From Deltaproteobacteria bacterium (GTDB lineage Bacteria; Desulfobacterota; Dissulfuribacteria; Dissulfuribacterales; QOAL01): DNA of 7,671 nt. The position numbers and the translations under genes are program-made. The DNA is taken from positions 1 to 7,671 of the forward strand of contig JALSKY010000207.1 in assembly GCA_026988585.1 (NCBI GenBank). The letters run 5' to 3'. Below, one piece after another: positions 1 through 6,445 of this stretch; within the stretch, counting starts at the first letter, position 1, and the number at the start of each line of letters is the position of its first letter. The notes beneath the pieces were generated by a model that was given only the letters and a program-made list of their open reading frames with translations, did not search any database and had not been told where the DNA came from.

Positions 1-1209
1 TGAGGAATCTGCTGCTTTTCTACCATCTCTGAAGATCTGAAACTCCCTCAATTTTACATCTCTCGGGAGACCAGCGGTCATGGCGAGCATCAGTGACCTT
101 GGGCCAGACTCTCTTCTGGACAGCAGCTCGATCCTGCTCCACTTCTCAACCAGTTGGGTCTCATGGGGATCAGGAATCATGGCGGAGAGTGATGCAGCCT
201 TATTCCTGATCCGCTGAACGCCTGTTTCATACTCCTGCTGCAGGGCCAGATTGTCCTTGTAAATAAAGGCTGATGCAGCTAACAGAAACAGCGAGCCAAA
301 TGCGCAAAGGGCTGCTACCCCTTTAGAGAGTTGCTGCAACCTGAATGCCCTCTCCCAGGTTGCAGGGATAAGATTCAGTTCCCCTGGACAGAAGGGTATT
401 CCCAAAAGTTCCGGGTACATGAAGAAGTCATTCCTGTCTTCAACAGTTATGGCAGATTTATCCAGCGCCGGTCTCCATACTCTCCAGCTACCGATCTGCT
501 CCGGCATATCCTGCTCCGGCAGCCCGAACAGCATCAACCTCTTGGGAACAAGACCAAACTCCCTCTCTGCCTCATGAAGAAGGCCATGGATCCCCTCTTC
601 TGCAATTCCCTCTGAGAACTCTCCCTTTTCGGACAGAGGGGTGATCTGTCGTAAAAGAGGGATTCCTTGGCCAACAAGCATGGTCTCCAAACGGTCATCT
701 CTCTGGATCAGGGCAATGACAGAATCCTCTGTGAACTGAGTGACCAGGGATGCTATGGCAGTGAAACCGGTATGGATAGACCTTATCCTCCCGCGCATGG
801 CAGCTTCAGATGAAAAAAATGGATTCAGATCCTGGGACGGGATTGCAGTAGCGAGATATTTGAGAGTGGTGCCCTTTTTCTCATAGATATAGTAAGCAAA
901 TTCCACCCCTCCATTTTCGGCAAAATAGGTCTCCTTGTGAATCTTTTCGAGGATCTGCACCTCAAGCAGTCCCCTCTTCATCTGTGCAGGGGCATCGCCT
1001 CGACACAATGTGGTATTACGGGTTATGATAGAGGCCCTTACAGTGGAGAAGGCTGCCAGATCAGGTTCATCACAGTCAGTCCGAATCACCTTTGAAAAAT
1101 GATATTTTTTACCTGTTACCTGAAACTCACAAAGGGCCCATTGGCCACTGTCAGCATCCAAGGATACTGAAACGGCCTGCCTGTTTTTTAAAAAATTTCC
1201 TATAATCAT
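1..1209 (-). CDS. PilM-PilN / GspL / MshI-like inner-membrane platform protein (3' end off the left edge)
   Basis: The frame is open for 403 codons from ATG at 1209 to the window edge with no stop, so the C-terminus is missing. Residues about 1-270 are soluble and look like the actin-fold cytoplasmic part of PilM/GspL proteins, although the similarity is weak by eye. A PilN-type motif follows (ELNLIPATWE, 277-286), then one membrane segment (about 297-317, GVAALCAFGSLFLLAASAF) and a charged, probably coiled periplasmic part (about 318-365). The stretch LPRDVKLREFQIF (381-393) resembles the periplasmic start of PilN. This fits a PilM+PilN fusion such as GspL or MshI, which links the assembly ATPase to the periplasmic alignment complex. 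The start is well supported: GGGGAGGTGA overlaps the stop of the upstream ATPase gene, and only one base separates that stop from this ATG. The fold assignment is inferred from layout and operon context, not from strong motifs. Confidence 0.72.
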   Translation of the reverse strand, partial: MIIGNFLKNRQAVSVSLDADSGQWALCEFQVTGKKYHFSKVIRTDCDEPDLAAFSTVRASIITRNTTLCRGDAPAQMKRGLLEVQILEKIHKETYFAENGGVEFAYYIYEKKGTTLKYLATAIPSQDLNPFFSSEAAMRGRIRSIHTGFTAIASLVTQFTEDSVIALIQRDDRLETMLVGQGIPLLRQITPLSEKGEFSEGIAEEGIHGLLHEAEREFGLVPKRLMLFGLPEQDMPEQIGSWRVWRPALDKSAITVEDRNDFFMYPELLGIPFCPGELNLIPATWERAFRLQQLSKGVAALCAFGSLFLLAASAFIYKDNLALQQEYETGVQRIRNKAASLSAMIPDPHETQLVEKWSRIELLSRRESGPRSLMLAMTAGLPRDVKLREFQIFRDGRKAADSS

Positions 1210-1210
1210 C

Positions 1211-2341
1211 TCACCTCCCCAACCCGTCTGACAGCTTCATACAAAAATCTCGTTCCATAAACGGGCCTGTATCAGAGGTTGTTCTGTATCGGCCTGCAAC
1301 AACTACCCTCTCGCTTTGCTGCTCCATATCAACAGTTTCAGAGGCCATGCCTACAGCAATCCCCTGCTCCTGGGAGTCTGTATGCCACCGTTCTCCATTA
1401 TCGAAGGTAATAAAGGATGTACCTGATAGAATAAATCCGATGCCTGCCGCTGTTGGCAGAAGCCATCTGAAAAAACGGTTCAGAACACTCCTGGTAAAAT
1501 TTTGATTTTCCTGCTGCCAGGCCACTATTCCCATACTCCTTTCTGCCATTTTCAGAGAGCTTCCATCCAGCTCTCTTCTGCCTTTGGCTGCTGCCATGAG
1601 CAGAGCGCGATCCATCAGCCTGTTTACCAGGCGCGGAATCCCCCTGGTCTTTCTGAAGAGCATCCTTTTTGCCTGCCTGCTCATAGGAACATCTGCACCT
1701 GCCCGTGCCATTCTGAACCGGGCATAGAGCGCTGTTTCTTTCCGGTTGAAAGGGCAAAGTTGCTCACTTACAGTTATGCGTTGACACAACTGTCCAAGCC
1801 CCTTTCTGGTCAATAACCCCTTCAACCCCTCCTGGCCGGAGAGCAATACCTGAACCAGTTTCCTGCTGCCAAGCTCGAAGTTGGATAGCATTCTCAACTG
1901 CTCCAAACTCCCGGCAGAGAGGTTTTGGGCCTCATCAATTACCAGCAGAACTGATCTTCCCTGGGCTGCCCGCTCCATGACTACCTTCTTGAACTGCTTG
2001 AGCAGCACCGGAAGGGTAGAGGCCTGTTCAGAAAAATCCTGGCCTGTCAGCTCCTCCATGATCATGGCCATGAGCCCCACAGGATCCACCATAGGTGTCA
2101 GCAGTACTGCACAATCTGCCTCTTCCTGCAACTCCTGAACAACCATCCTGATTACCAGGGATTTGCCTGTCCCTGCAGGGCCGGCCAGTACCAGGAAACC
2201 ATCTCCCCGCCTGATTCCGTAAAGCAGGGATTCCATAACCCCGCGGTGCTTCATGGAGGGATAGAAAAAGGCAGGATCTGGTGTAAGAGTGAAGGGGTGC
2301 TGCTGAAATCCAAAAAACTTCAGGTAGTCATTGGTTTGCAT
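1211..2341 (-). CDS. ExeA/MshM-type AAA ATPase with a single membrane anchor
   Basis: This 376-residue protein opens with the classic ExeA/GspA/MshM signature (FGFQQHPFTLTPDPAFFYPS, 10-29). It has a Walker A motif GPAGTGKS (54-61), Walker B VLLVIDEAQ (131-139, with D136 and E137), a sensor-1-like LLSGQ (166-170) and a sensor-2-like GIPRLVNRL (234-242). These support ATP binding and hydrolysis. One hydrophobic segment (about 293-312) should anchor it in the inner membrane with a tail of about 64 residues in the periplasm. In type II secretion, ExeA works with ExeB to place the secretin through the peptidoglycan; MshM sits in MSHA pilus operons. The ExeA-type peptidoglycan-binding domain is not visible in this short tail. 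The ATG directly follows the TAG of the GspF-like gene and has GGGAGGG about 9 bases upstream. Its stop lies one base before the next ATG. The family call is firm; the exact role is inferred. Confidence 0.9.
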   Translation of the reverse strand: MQTNDYLKFFGFQQHPFTLTPDPAFFYPSMKHRGVMESLLYGIRRGDGFLVLAGPAGTGKSLVIRMVVQELQEEADCAVLLTPMVDPVGLMAMIMEELTGQDFSEQASTLPVLLKQFKKVVMERAAQGRSVLLVIDEAQNLSAGSLEQLRMLSNFELGSRKLVQVLLSGQEGLKGLLTRKGLGQLCQRITVSEQLCPFNRKETALYARFRMARAGADVPMSRQAKRMLFRKTRGIPRLVNRLMDRALLMAAAKGRRELDGSSLKMAERSMGIVAWQQENQNFTRSVLNRFFRWLLPTAAGIGFILSGTSFITFDNGERWHTDSQEQGIAVGMASETVDMEQQSERVVVAGRYRTTSDTGPFMERDFCMKLSDGLGR

Positions 2342-3547
2342 CTAATTCAGCCCTCCCATGAGATCATAGATGGGGCCAAGAAGCCCTACTGCTATCAGGG
2401 CAAAGAGCAGTCCTGCCACAACTATCATGATGGGCTCCAGACTCTTGCCTATGGCATCCACAAGCTTGTTAACCTCCTGCCTGTAAAAATCCGCAAGAGT
2501 TTTCATCTGTTCCGGCAATTCACCTGTAAGCTCTCCAACACTGATGAGTCTGGTGACAAAGGGATCCAGCATGGGCAGACGCCTGAAGGCCTCGGTTAGA
2601 CTGGTGCCATTGGTTATCTCCGCCCTCATCTCTGCCACGCCCTGTTTCAGTACCTGGTGTGAAATGGATTCTTCCATCAGGGTCAGGCTTTTCAATATAT
2701 CGATTCCGGCCTGCACCAACAGGGCAAGATATTCAAAGAGAAAGGCCATCTGTGAGGCCCGTATGATAGCACCAACGAGGGGCATTCTCGTCAGGAGAGA
2801 GTCATACAGGTATTTAACCCGGCTGTTTTTACCAGCCAAAAACCTGAAAAGCAGGAATCCCAGGACAGAACCGGGCAAAACCGGCCACCAGACATGGAAG
2901 ATATCCACCATGATTATCAGTATCCTGGTGGGCAAAGGAAGCGTATCCATCCCCATCTCCTTGAAGAGCACAAGGATCTTGGGCAGGACATACAGAAGCC
3001 AGAAACAGAGGGCTCCGGTCATGGCCACTACCACGAAGAGAGGATAGGTCATTGCCCTCTTGGTATTTGAGATTATCTCATGGATCCTTTCGATATGTTT
3101 CGCTGCATCTATGAGGGTAGTGTCGAGACGGCCTGTCTCCTCACCAATGGAGACCAGAACCGTGGGCACCCTGCCAAAGATGTTGGGATATGCGGCCATG
3201 GCCTGGGACAACAGCTCACCATCCTCGATTCTTCTGCAAATTTCACCAATTATCTGTTTGAATCTGCGGTCAGAGCTGCTCTCAGCCATATCTCTCAGGG
3301 CATCCAGCAGGGGCACCCCCCCTTTTACAAGCAGGGACAGGTTCCTGAAGAACTCTGACAACATTGGACGTGGAATCTTGCCGAAACTCATCCTCCCTGT
3401 TTTCGGGAAAAGACAGCGCCTATAGTCTATCAGGGTGTAACCCTTTTCCTTCAGGTGAGTGTAGAGAACGGAGAGGGATTCGAAACTCCCCTTCTCCTTG
3501 ACGACCCTGCCTGTAGCATCCATGGCCTGATACTCAAAACATGGCAT
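2342..3547 (-). CDS. gspF: GspF/PilC/MshG-type inner-membrane platform protein
   Basis: This 401-residue polytopic protein has the duplicated T2SSF architecture. A short N-terminal part (MPCFEYQAMDATG) leads into the first F domain (about 66-188; LSLLVKGGVPLLDAL, then GEETGRLD at 135-142). The second F domain follows (about 268-390; LALLVQAGIDILKSL, then VGELTGELPEQM). Membrane segments lie near 168-190, 212-236 and 372-392. Such proteins form the platform that the GspE-type ATPase turns or pushes to add or extract pilin subunits. The same frame stays open 102 codons further upstream, but that part lies inside the ATPase gene and is not family-like. The chosen ATG at 3547 gives the usual family length (about 400), begins with the expected N-terminal pattern and overlaps the ATPase stop as TGATG. 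AGGAGG lies 11 bases before it. Whether it serves an MSHA-like pilus or a secretion system is not decided by this gene alone. Confidence 0.93.
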   Translation of the reverse strand: MPCFEYQAMDATGRVVKEKGSFESLSVLYTHLKEKGYTLIDYRRCLFPKTGRMSFGKIPRPMLSEFFRNLSLLVKGGVPLLDALRDMAESSSDRRFKQIIGEICRRIEDGELLSQAMAAYPNIFGRVPTVLVSIGEETGRLDTTLIDAAKHIERIHEIISNTKRAMTYPLFVVVAMTGALCFWLLYVLPKILVLFKEMGMDTLPLPTRILIIMVDIFHVWWPVLPGSVLGFLLFRFLAGKNSRVKYLYDSLLTRMPLVGAIIRASQMAFLFEYLALLVQAGIDILKSLTLMEESISHQVLKQGVAEMRAEITNGTSLTEAFRRLPMLDPFVTRLISVGELTGELPEQMKTLADFYRQEVNKLVDAIGKSLEPIMIVVAGLLFALIAVGLLGPIYDLMGGLN

Positions 3548-5196
3548 CAGCCTATAAGCCTCCTGAACTCCTCGATACTGGTCTCTCCCCTTGCCACCTT
3601 CTTGATCGCAGCCTCCTTGAGGGAATAAAAGCCCTCCTTTCTGGCCTGTTCCTCTATATCCACCAGGGATGCACCCTGGGATATGAGCTTGAGAACCTGG
3701 TTTGAGAATTTCATTACCTCGGCTACTGCCAGCCTGCCTGTGTATCCGGTATTTCTGCATTCCGGACATTTTCCAGGGCTGTAATATTCTCCATCCTCTG
3801 GCAAACCAAGCATCATCAGCTCCATCTTTCCCAGCTTCAACGGCTGTCTGCACTTGAGACAGAGCCGCCTCATCAGACGCTGGGCCACAACACCTGCCAG
3901 GGTGGACGAGAGCAGGTATGGAGATATGCCAAGATCCATCAGTCTGGCCAGGGTGCCTATTGCATCATTTGTGTGAAGTGTAGAGAGGAGAAGATGCCCG
4001 GTGAGGGCTGCCCTGATGGCCAGGAGGGCGGTCTCCTTGTCCCTGATCTCTCCCACCAGTATCACATCCGGATCCTGCCTTAAAAATGCCTTGATGGCCG
4101 TTGCAAAGGTGTAGCCTGCCTTGATATTGACCTGGGTCTGGCGAATCATAAGCAGTTCATATTCAATAGGATCCTCTACGGTCATGATATTCTTACTTAT
4201 TACATCCTGTTCACGCAGGGCAGCATAGAGGGTAGTGGTCTTGCCGCTGCCTGTGGGACCGGTCACAAGCAGCATGCCGTGGGGCCTCTGAAGGAGCATG
4301 CGCAGGGCTATGAGTTGATCATCTTCAAGGCCCAGGTCGTTAATTCCAAATGCGCTCTCTCCCCTGGATGGCAGCAGCCTCATAACCAGGCTCTCGCCAT
4401 AGTTTGCCCTGACTGTGGAAACCCTCACATCGAAAATGTCACTGATGAATTCAAAACTCATCCTTCCATCCTGGGGTTTACGCTGCTCGGAGATATCCAT
4501 ACCGGAGCGAACCTTTATATTGGTAACGATCTTGTTATGAACATGAATCGGAAAGATATGTGCGGCATGGATGATGCCATCTACACGAAACATCACCCTG
4601 GAAGATTTATCACTGGGGATGATATGCACATCTGTGGCCCGCTTGGTAACAGCATCTGTAAGTATCGAATCCACCAGTTTACCCAGATCCACATTGATCT
4701 CAGGATTGATCCTGAGACGGCCGGTAATCTCCTCTACTATCTTTTCAGGAGGATTCTCCATGAGATGGTAATACCACTCGATATGTTTGATGATGTGATC
4801 TCTCGACCCCACATGCAGTGCGGGCTTCAATCCTGTTGCCCTGAAAATGGTATGGTCAAGGCTGGAATCGTAGGGGTCTGCCACTGCCACATGAATAGTG
4901 CCATCTTCAATCCACAGGGGCAGGATGGTCTTCTGGGATGCCAATTGATATGGGACCAGGGAGAGGGCATTCTTTTCCGGCAGATAAACCCTGAGATCAA
5001 CAAAAGGCAGTTCTGTCTGCTCAGCCATGGCCTGAGCCACCTCAGTACCTGTAACAAAGCCCAGCCGGGTCAAGGCCTCTCCGAACCGCTCACCGGTAGC
5101 CCGCTGCTCATGCAGCACAAACTCTATCTCCCTGTCACCGATGAGTCCCTTTTCCTTCAGAAGCTGCCCCATGGGCATTCGAGCATTTTGAGACAA
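3547..5196 (-). CDS. gspE: GspE/PilB/MshE-type assembly ATPase
   Basis: This 549-residue protein is a type II secretion or type IV pilus motor ATPase that powers subunit assembly at the cytoplasmic face of the inner membrane. The N-terminal part (about 8-145) matches the MshEN/T2SSE_N layout: GQLLKEKGLIG, ERFGEALTRLGFV, and a LASQKTILPL region before VAVADPYD. The catalytic part carries RATDVHI (186-192), Walker A GPTGSGKT (313-320), the Asp box TVEDPIEY (339-346), Walker B DPDVILVGEIRD (375-386) and the His box TGHLLLSTLHTNDA (399-412). A four-cysteine zinc motif follows (C446, C449, C477, C480), which is typical of assembly rather than retraction (PilT) ATPases. The start is TTG, chosen because AAGGAGG lies exactly 7 bases upstream; the ATG codons at residues 7 and 9 lack such a site. 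It is the first gene of the operon and overlaps the next by one base. GspE, PilB and MshE cannot be separated from sequence alone. Confidence 0.95.
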   Translation of the reverse strand: MSQNARMPMGQLLKEKGLIGDREIEFVLHEQRATGERFGEALTRLGFVTGTEVAQAMAEQTELPFVDLRVYLPEKNALSLVPYQLASQKTILPLWIEDGTIHVAVADPYDSSLDHTIFRATGLKPALHVGSRDHIIKHIEWYYHLMENPPEKIVEEITGRLRINPEINVDLGKLVDSILTDAVTKRATDVHIIPSDKSSRVMFRVDGIIHAAHIFPIHVHNKIVTNIKVRSGMDISEQRKPQDGRMSFEFISDIFDVRVSTVRANYGESLVMRLLPSRGESAFGINDLGLEDDQLIALRMLLQRPHGMLLVTGPTGSGKTTTLYAALREQDVISKNIMTVEDPIEYELLMIRQTQVNIKAGYTFATAIKAFLRQDPDVILVGEIRDKETALLAIRAALTGHLLLSTLHTNDAIGTLARLMDLGISPYLLSSTLAGVVAQRLMRRLCLKCRQPLKLGKMELMMLGLPEDGEYYSPGKCPECRNTGYTGRLAVAEVMKFSNQVLKLISQGASLVDIEEQARKEGFYSLKEAAIKKVARGETSIEEFRRLIG

Positions 5197-5203
5197 GATC
5201 TCC

Positions 5204-5210
5204 CCTCCTT
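5204..5210 (-). promoter_or_regulatory. Ribosome binding site that fixes the TTG start of the assembly ATPase
   Basis: On the minus strand AAGGAGG lies 7 bases before TTG at 5196. This is a near-perfect Shine-Dalgarno match at ideal spacing, and it supports TTG over the ATG codons six and eight codons further in. Confidence 0.8.
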
Positions 5211-5308
5211 TTTCAATAAGATAGTGGTTTCAACCTATTTATCGAAAAAAGAGAGAAAATTCTTAACCGGGTCTATTCTGCTGGATTTTGCAGGATATAA
5301 AAACTCTG

Positions 5309-5326
5309 CTTACAGATTCCTGTAAG
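5309..5326. repeat. Perfect 7-bp inverted repeat in the divergent intergenic region (possible operator)
   Basis: CTTACAG and CTGTAAG are separated by ATTC, giving an 18-bp dyad. It lies between the divergently transcribed pilus operon (first codon at 5196) and the sorted exported protein (first codon at 5441). It ends 14 bases before a possible -35 box at 5341 that reads right. The position suits a dimeric regulator that could act on either or both genes. It is not followed by a T run in either direction, so a terminator is unlikely. The regulator family is unknown to me. Confidence 0.45.
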
Positions 5327-5340
5327 ATTAGAATTCAGCC

Positions 5341-5369
5341 TTGACGCCATATCTATTTTCAAATAAACA
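5341..5369 (+). promoter_or_regulatory. Candidate sigma-70 type promoter for the sorted exported protein
   Basis: TTGACG (5341-5346, five of six consensus bases) is separated by 17 bases from TAAACA (5364-5369), a weak -10 match that lacks the final T. Transcription would start near 5376 and leave a leader of about 65 bases before the GTG start. The good -35 and exact spacing support it; the poor -10 argues for weak or activated expression. I found no comparably good promoter for the pilus operon on the minus strand, and no convincing sigma-54 GG/GC pair. Confidence 0.35.
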
Positions 5370-5424
5370 TCAAAACTGAAGAGGGGGTAGAGTCCATTAT
5401 TTTCTAAAGTGTAAAAAAGCGAGA

Positions 5425-5436
5425 AGGAGGAGGAGG
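5425..5436 (+). promoter_or_regulatory. Tandem overlapping ribosome binding sites before a GTG start
   Basis: The purine tract AAGGAGGAGGAGG just before 5437 contains three overlapping AGGAGG copies at 10, 7 and 4 bases from GTG at 5441. They decide for GTG over the ATG pair five codons in, which would be about 20 bases from the nearest copy. Confidence 0.7.
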
Positions 5437-5440
5437 AAAA

Positions 5441-6217
5441 GTGAGACGTCTTTTAATGATGGTATTTCTATCACTGCTTGTCTATTTTGGTGTCAGCAAT
5501 ATTGCATTGGCCAGCCCAATAACATTTTTCGGCTATGACCAGGGGCAAGGCTCTTCGTCTTATGAACGCCTCTTGGAGTGGCCAAATGCAAAAGCTGCTG
5601 AGTTAAATCTGCTCCAGAATCTGGAAAATACCTCAAAGGAATCATTCGAAGAAATAGGTTTACTTAACAGGGCTCGTGTAGGTTACAATGAAGTCTCTTC
5701 TGTGTTTGATGGCAAAGGTAGTTTTGCAGGCAGCGGCTACAGCCTGTATTGCAATTATGATGAATCTTATTACGGCCAGTATCCAATTTCCGGCTTCAAA
5801 TATCTGGAAACAGCTAACCGCTTCTATATTGAATTTGAAGACCCAATTGGTGCAATGGGATTTTATGGCATCGATATTGGAGATACAGACGATCACTACA
5901 GGGATCCCACCACTCCTGCTACCCTGAGAATTCGCGTGACTGACAGCAGTACCAATGAGATGGAATGGATAGAGGTGCCCCATGAAACAGGGGTTACCTC
6001 AGGTGGCATTTTTTATTTTGGATTTTATGATCCTGACAGAACCTTCTCCAAGGTGGAATTTGTCTATATAGGAGATGGAACTGATGTATGGGCCTTTGAT
6101 GATATGACTATTGGATCTCCTGTCTCTCCAAGCCCTGTGCCAGTGCCGTCAGCTATATGGCTTTTGGGCACAGGACTTGTCACCCTTATCCATTTTGGCC
6201 GAAAACAGAGGCATTAG
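5441..6217 (+). CDS. Exported protein with VPxPSA-type (PEP-CTERM-like) C-terminal sorting tail
   Basis: This 258-residue protein has a clear signal peptide: two arginines, a hydrophobic core (about 4-18), and likely cleavage after ALA at residue 24. At the other end is a sorting tail (233-258): the motif VPVPSAIWLLGTG, a hydrophobic span, and a basic end (GRKQRH). This layout matches the PEP-CTERM/VPLPA-like group, whose tails are recognised by exosortase-type enzymes in Gram-negative bacteria that make exopolysaccharide. The middle is rich in Tyr, Gly and Asp with beta-type patterns (GAMGFYGIDIGDTDD; AFDDMTIG just before the tail), which recur in exported PEP-CTERM proteins of unknown function. 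I recognise no catalytic motif. GTG is the start because of the strong purine tract before it. The gene is visibly more A/T-rich than the operon to its left. No exosortase is in the window. The role is probably extracellular or cell-surface, but that is inference. Confidence 0.85.
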   Translation: MRRLLMMVFLSLLVYFGVSNIALASPITFFGYDQGQGSSSYERLLEWPNAKAAELNLLQNLENTSKESFEEIGLLNRARVGYNEVSSVFDGKGSFAGSGYSLYCNYDESYYGQYPISGFKYLETANRFYIEFEDPIGAMGFYGIDIGDTDDHYRDPTTPATLRIRVTDSSTNEMEWIEVPHETGVTSGGIFYFGFYDPDRTFSKVEFVYIGDGTDVWAFDDMTIGSPVSPSPVPVPSAIWLLGTGLVTLIHFGRKQRH

Positions 6218-6331
6218 TAGAGCCTAACTGTCTGAAATTGAAAACTACCCCCTCCTTTCAAGGCATCATCCAGCACAACCGATACGTGTCACAACTTTTT
6301 TCACAATAGGACCATTTCCTTTTTGTCCCCT

Positions 6332-6366
6332 ATGATCAGTATGATTTTCGCCATAACCCTGATCAT
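6332..6366. repeat. Imperfect 12-bp stem-loop upstream of the peptidase gene
   Basis: ATGATCAG (6332-6339) pairs perfectly with CTGATCAT (6359-6366). Inside it, TATG (6340-6343) pairs with CATA (6352-6355), leaving an 8-base loop and a 3-base bulge on one side. Each outer arm also contains the self-complementary TGATCA. No T run follows in either direction, so an intrinsic terminator is unlikely. It may be a protein-binding dyad or an RNA structure in the 228-base gap between the exported protein gene and the peptidase gene. The rest of that gap shows only a weak 6-bp inverted repeat (TTGAAA at 6238 and TTTCAA at 6256). Confidence 0.4.
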
Positions 6367-6445
6367 CAAAATCTCCATCATGTAACCAGAAACTCATATT
6401 GCAGAACTTGGTGACGATCTCCTAACTGCTACTTATCTTTTCATC

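Noticed and set aside
331..615. Plus-strand open frame of 94 codons
   Set aside because: It is antisense to the continuous 403-codon minus-strand frame that reaches the left edge and has platform-protein features.
1398..1757. Second minus-strand frame inside the ExeA-like ATPase gene
   Set aside because: It is an out-of-frame shadow within a gene with clear AAA motifs.
2544..3425. Several plus-strand frames opposite the GspF-like gene
   Set aside because: All are antisense to a well-supported membrane protein gene and show no family features.
3548..3853. Upstream extension of the GspF-like frame by 102 codons
   Set aside because: The extension overlaps the ATPase gene, including its zinc-motif region, and does not look like family sequence. 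The ATG at 3547 gives the normal length and coupling.
4279..5325. Plus-strand open frame of 348 codons opposite the assembly ATPase gene
   Set aside because: It lies almost wholly antisense to a gene with every expected GspE motif, resembles no family I know, and has no good ribosome binding site. It is a composition shadow.
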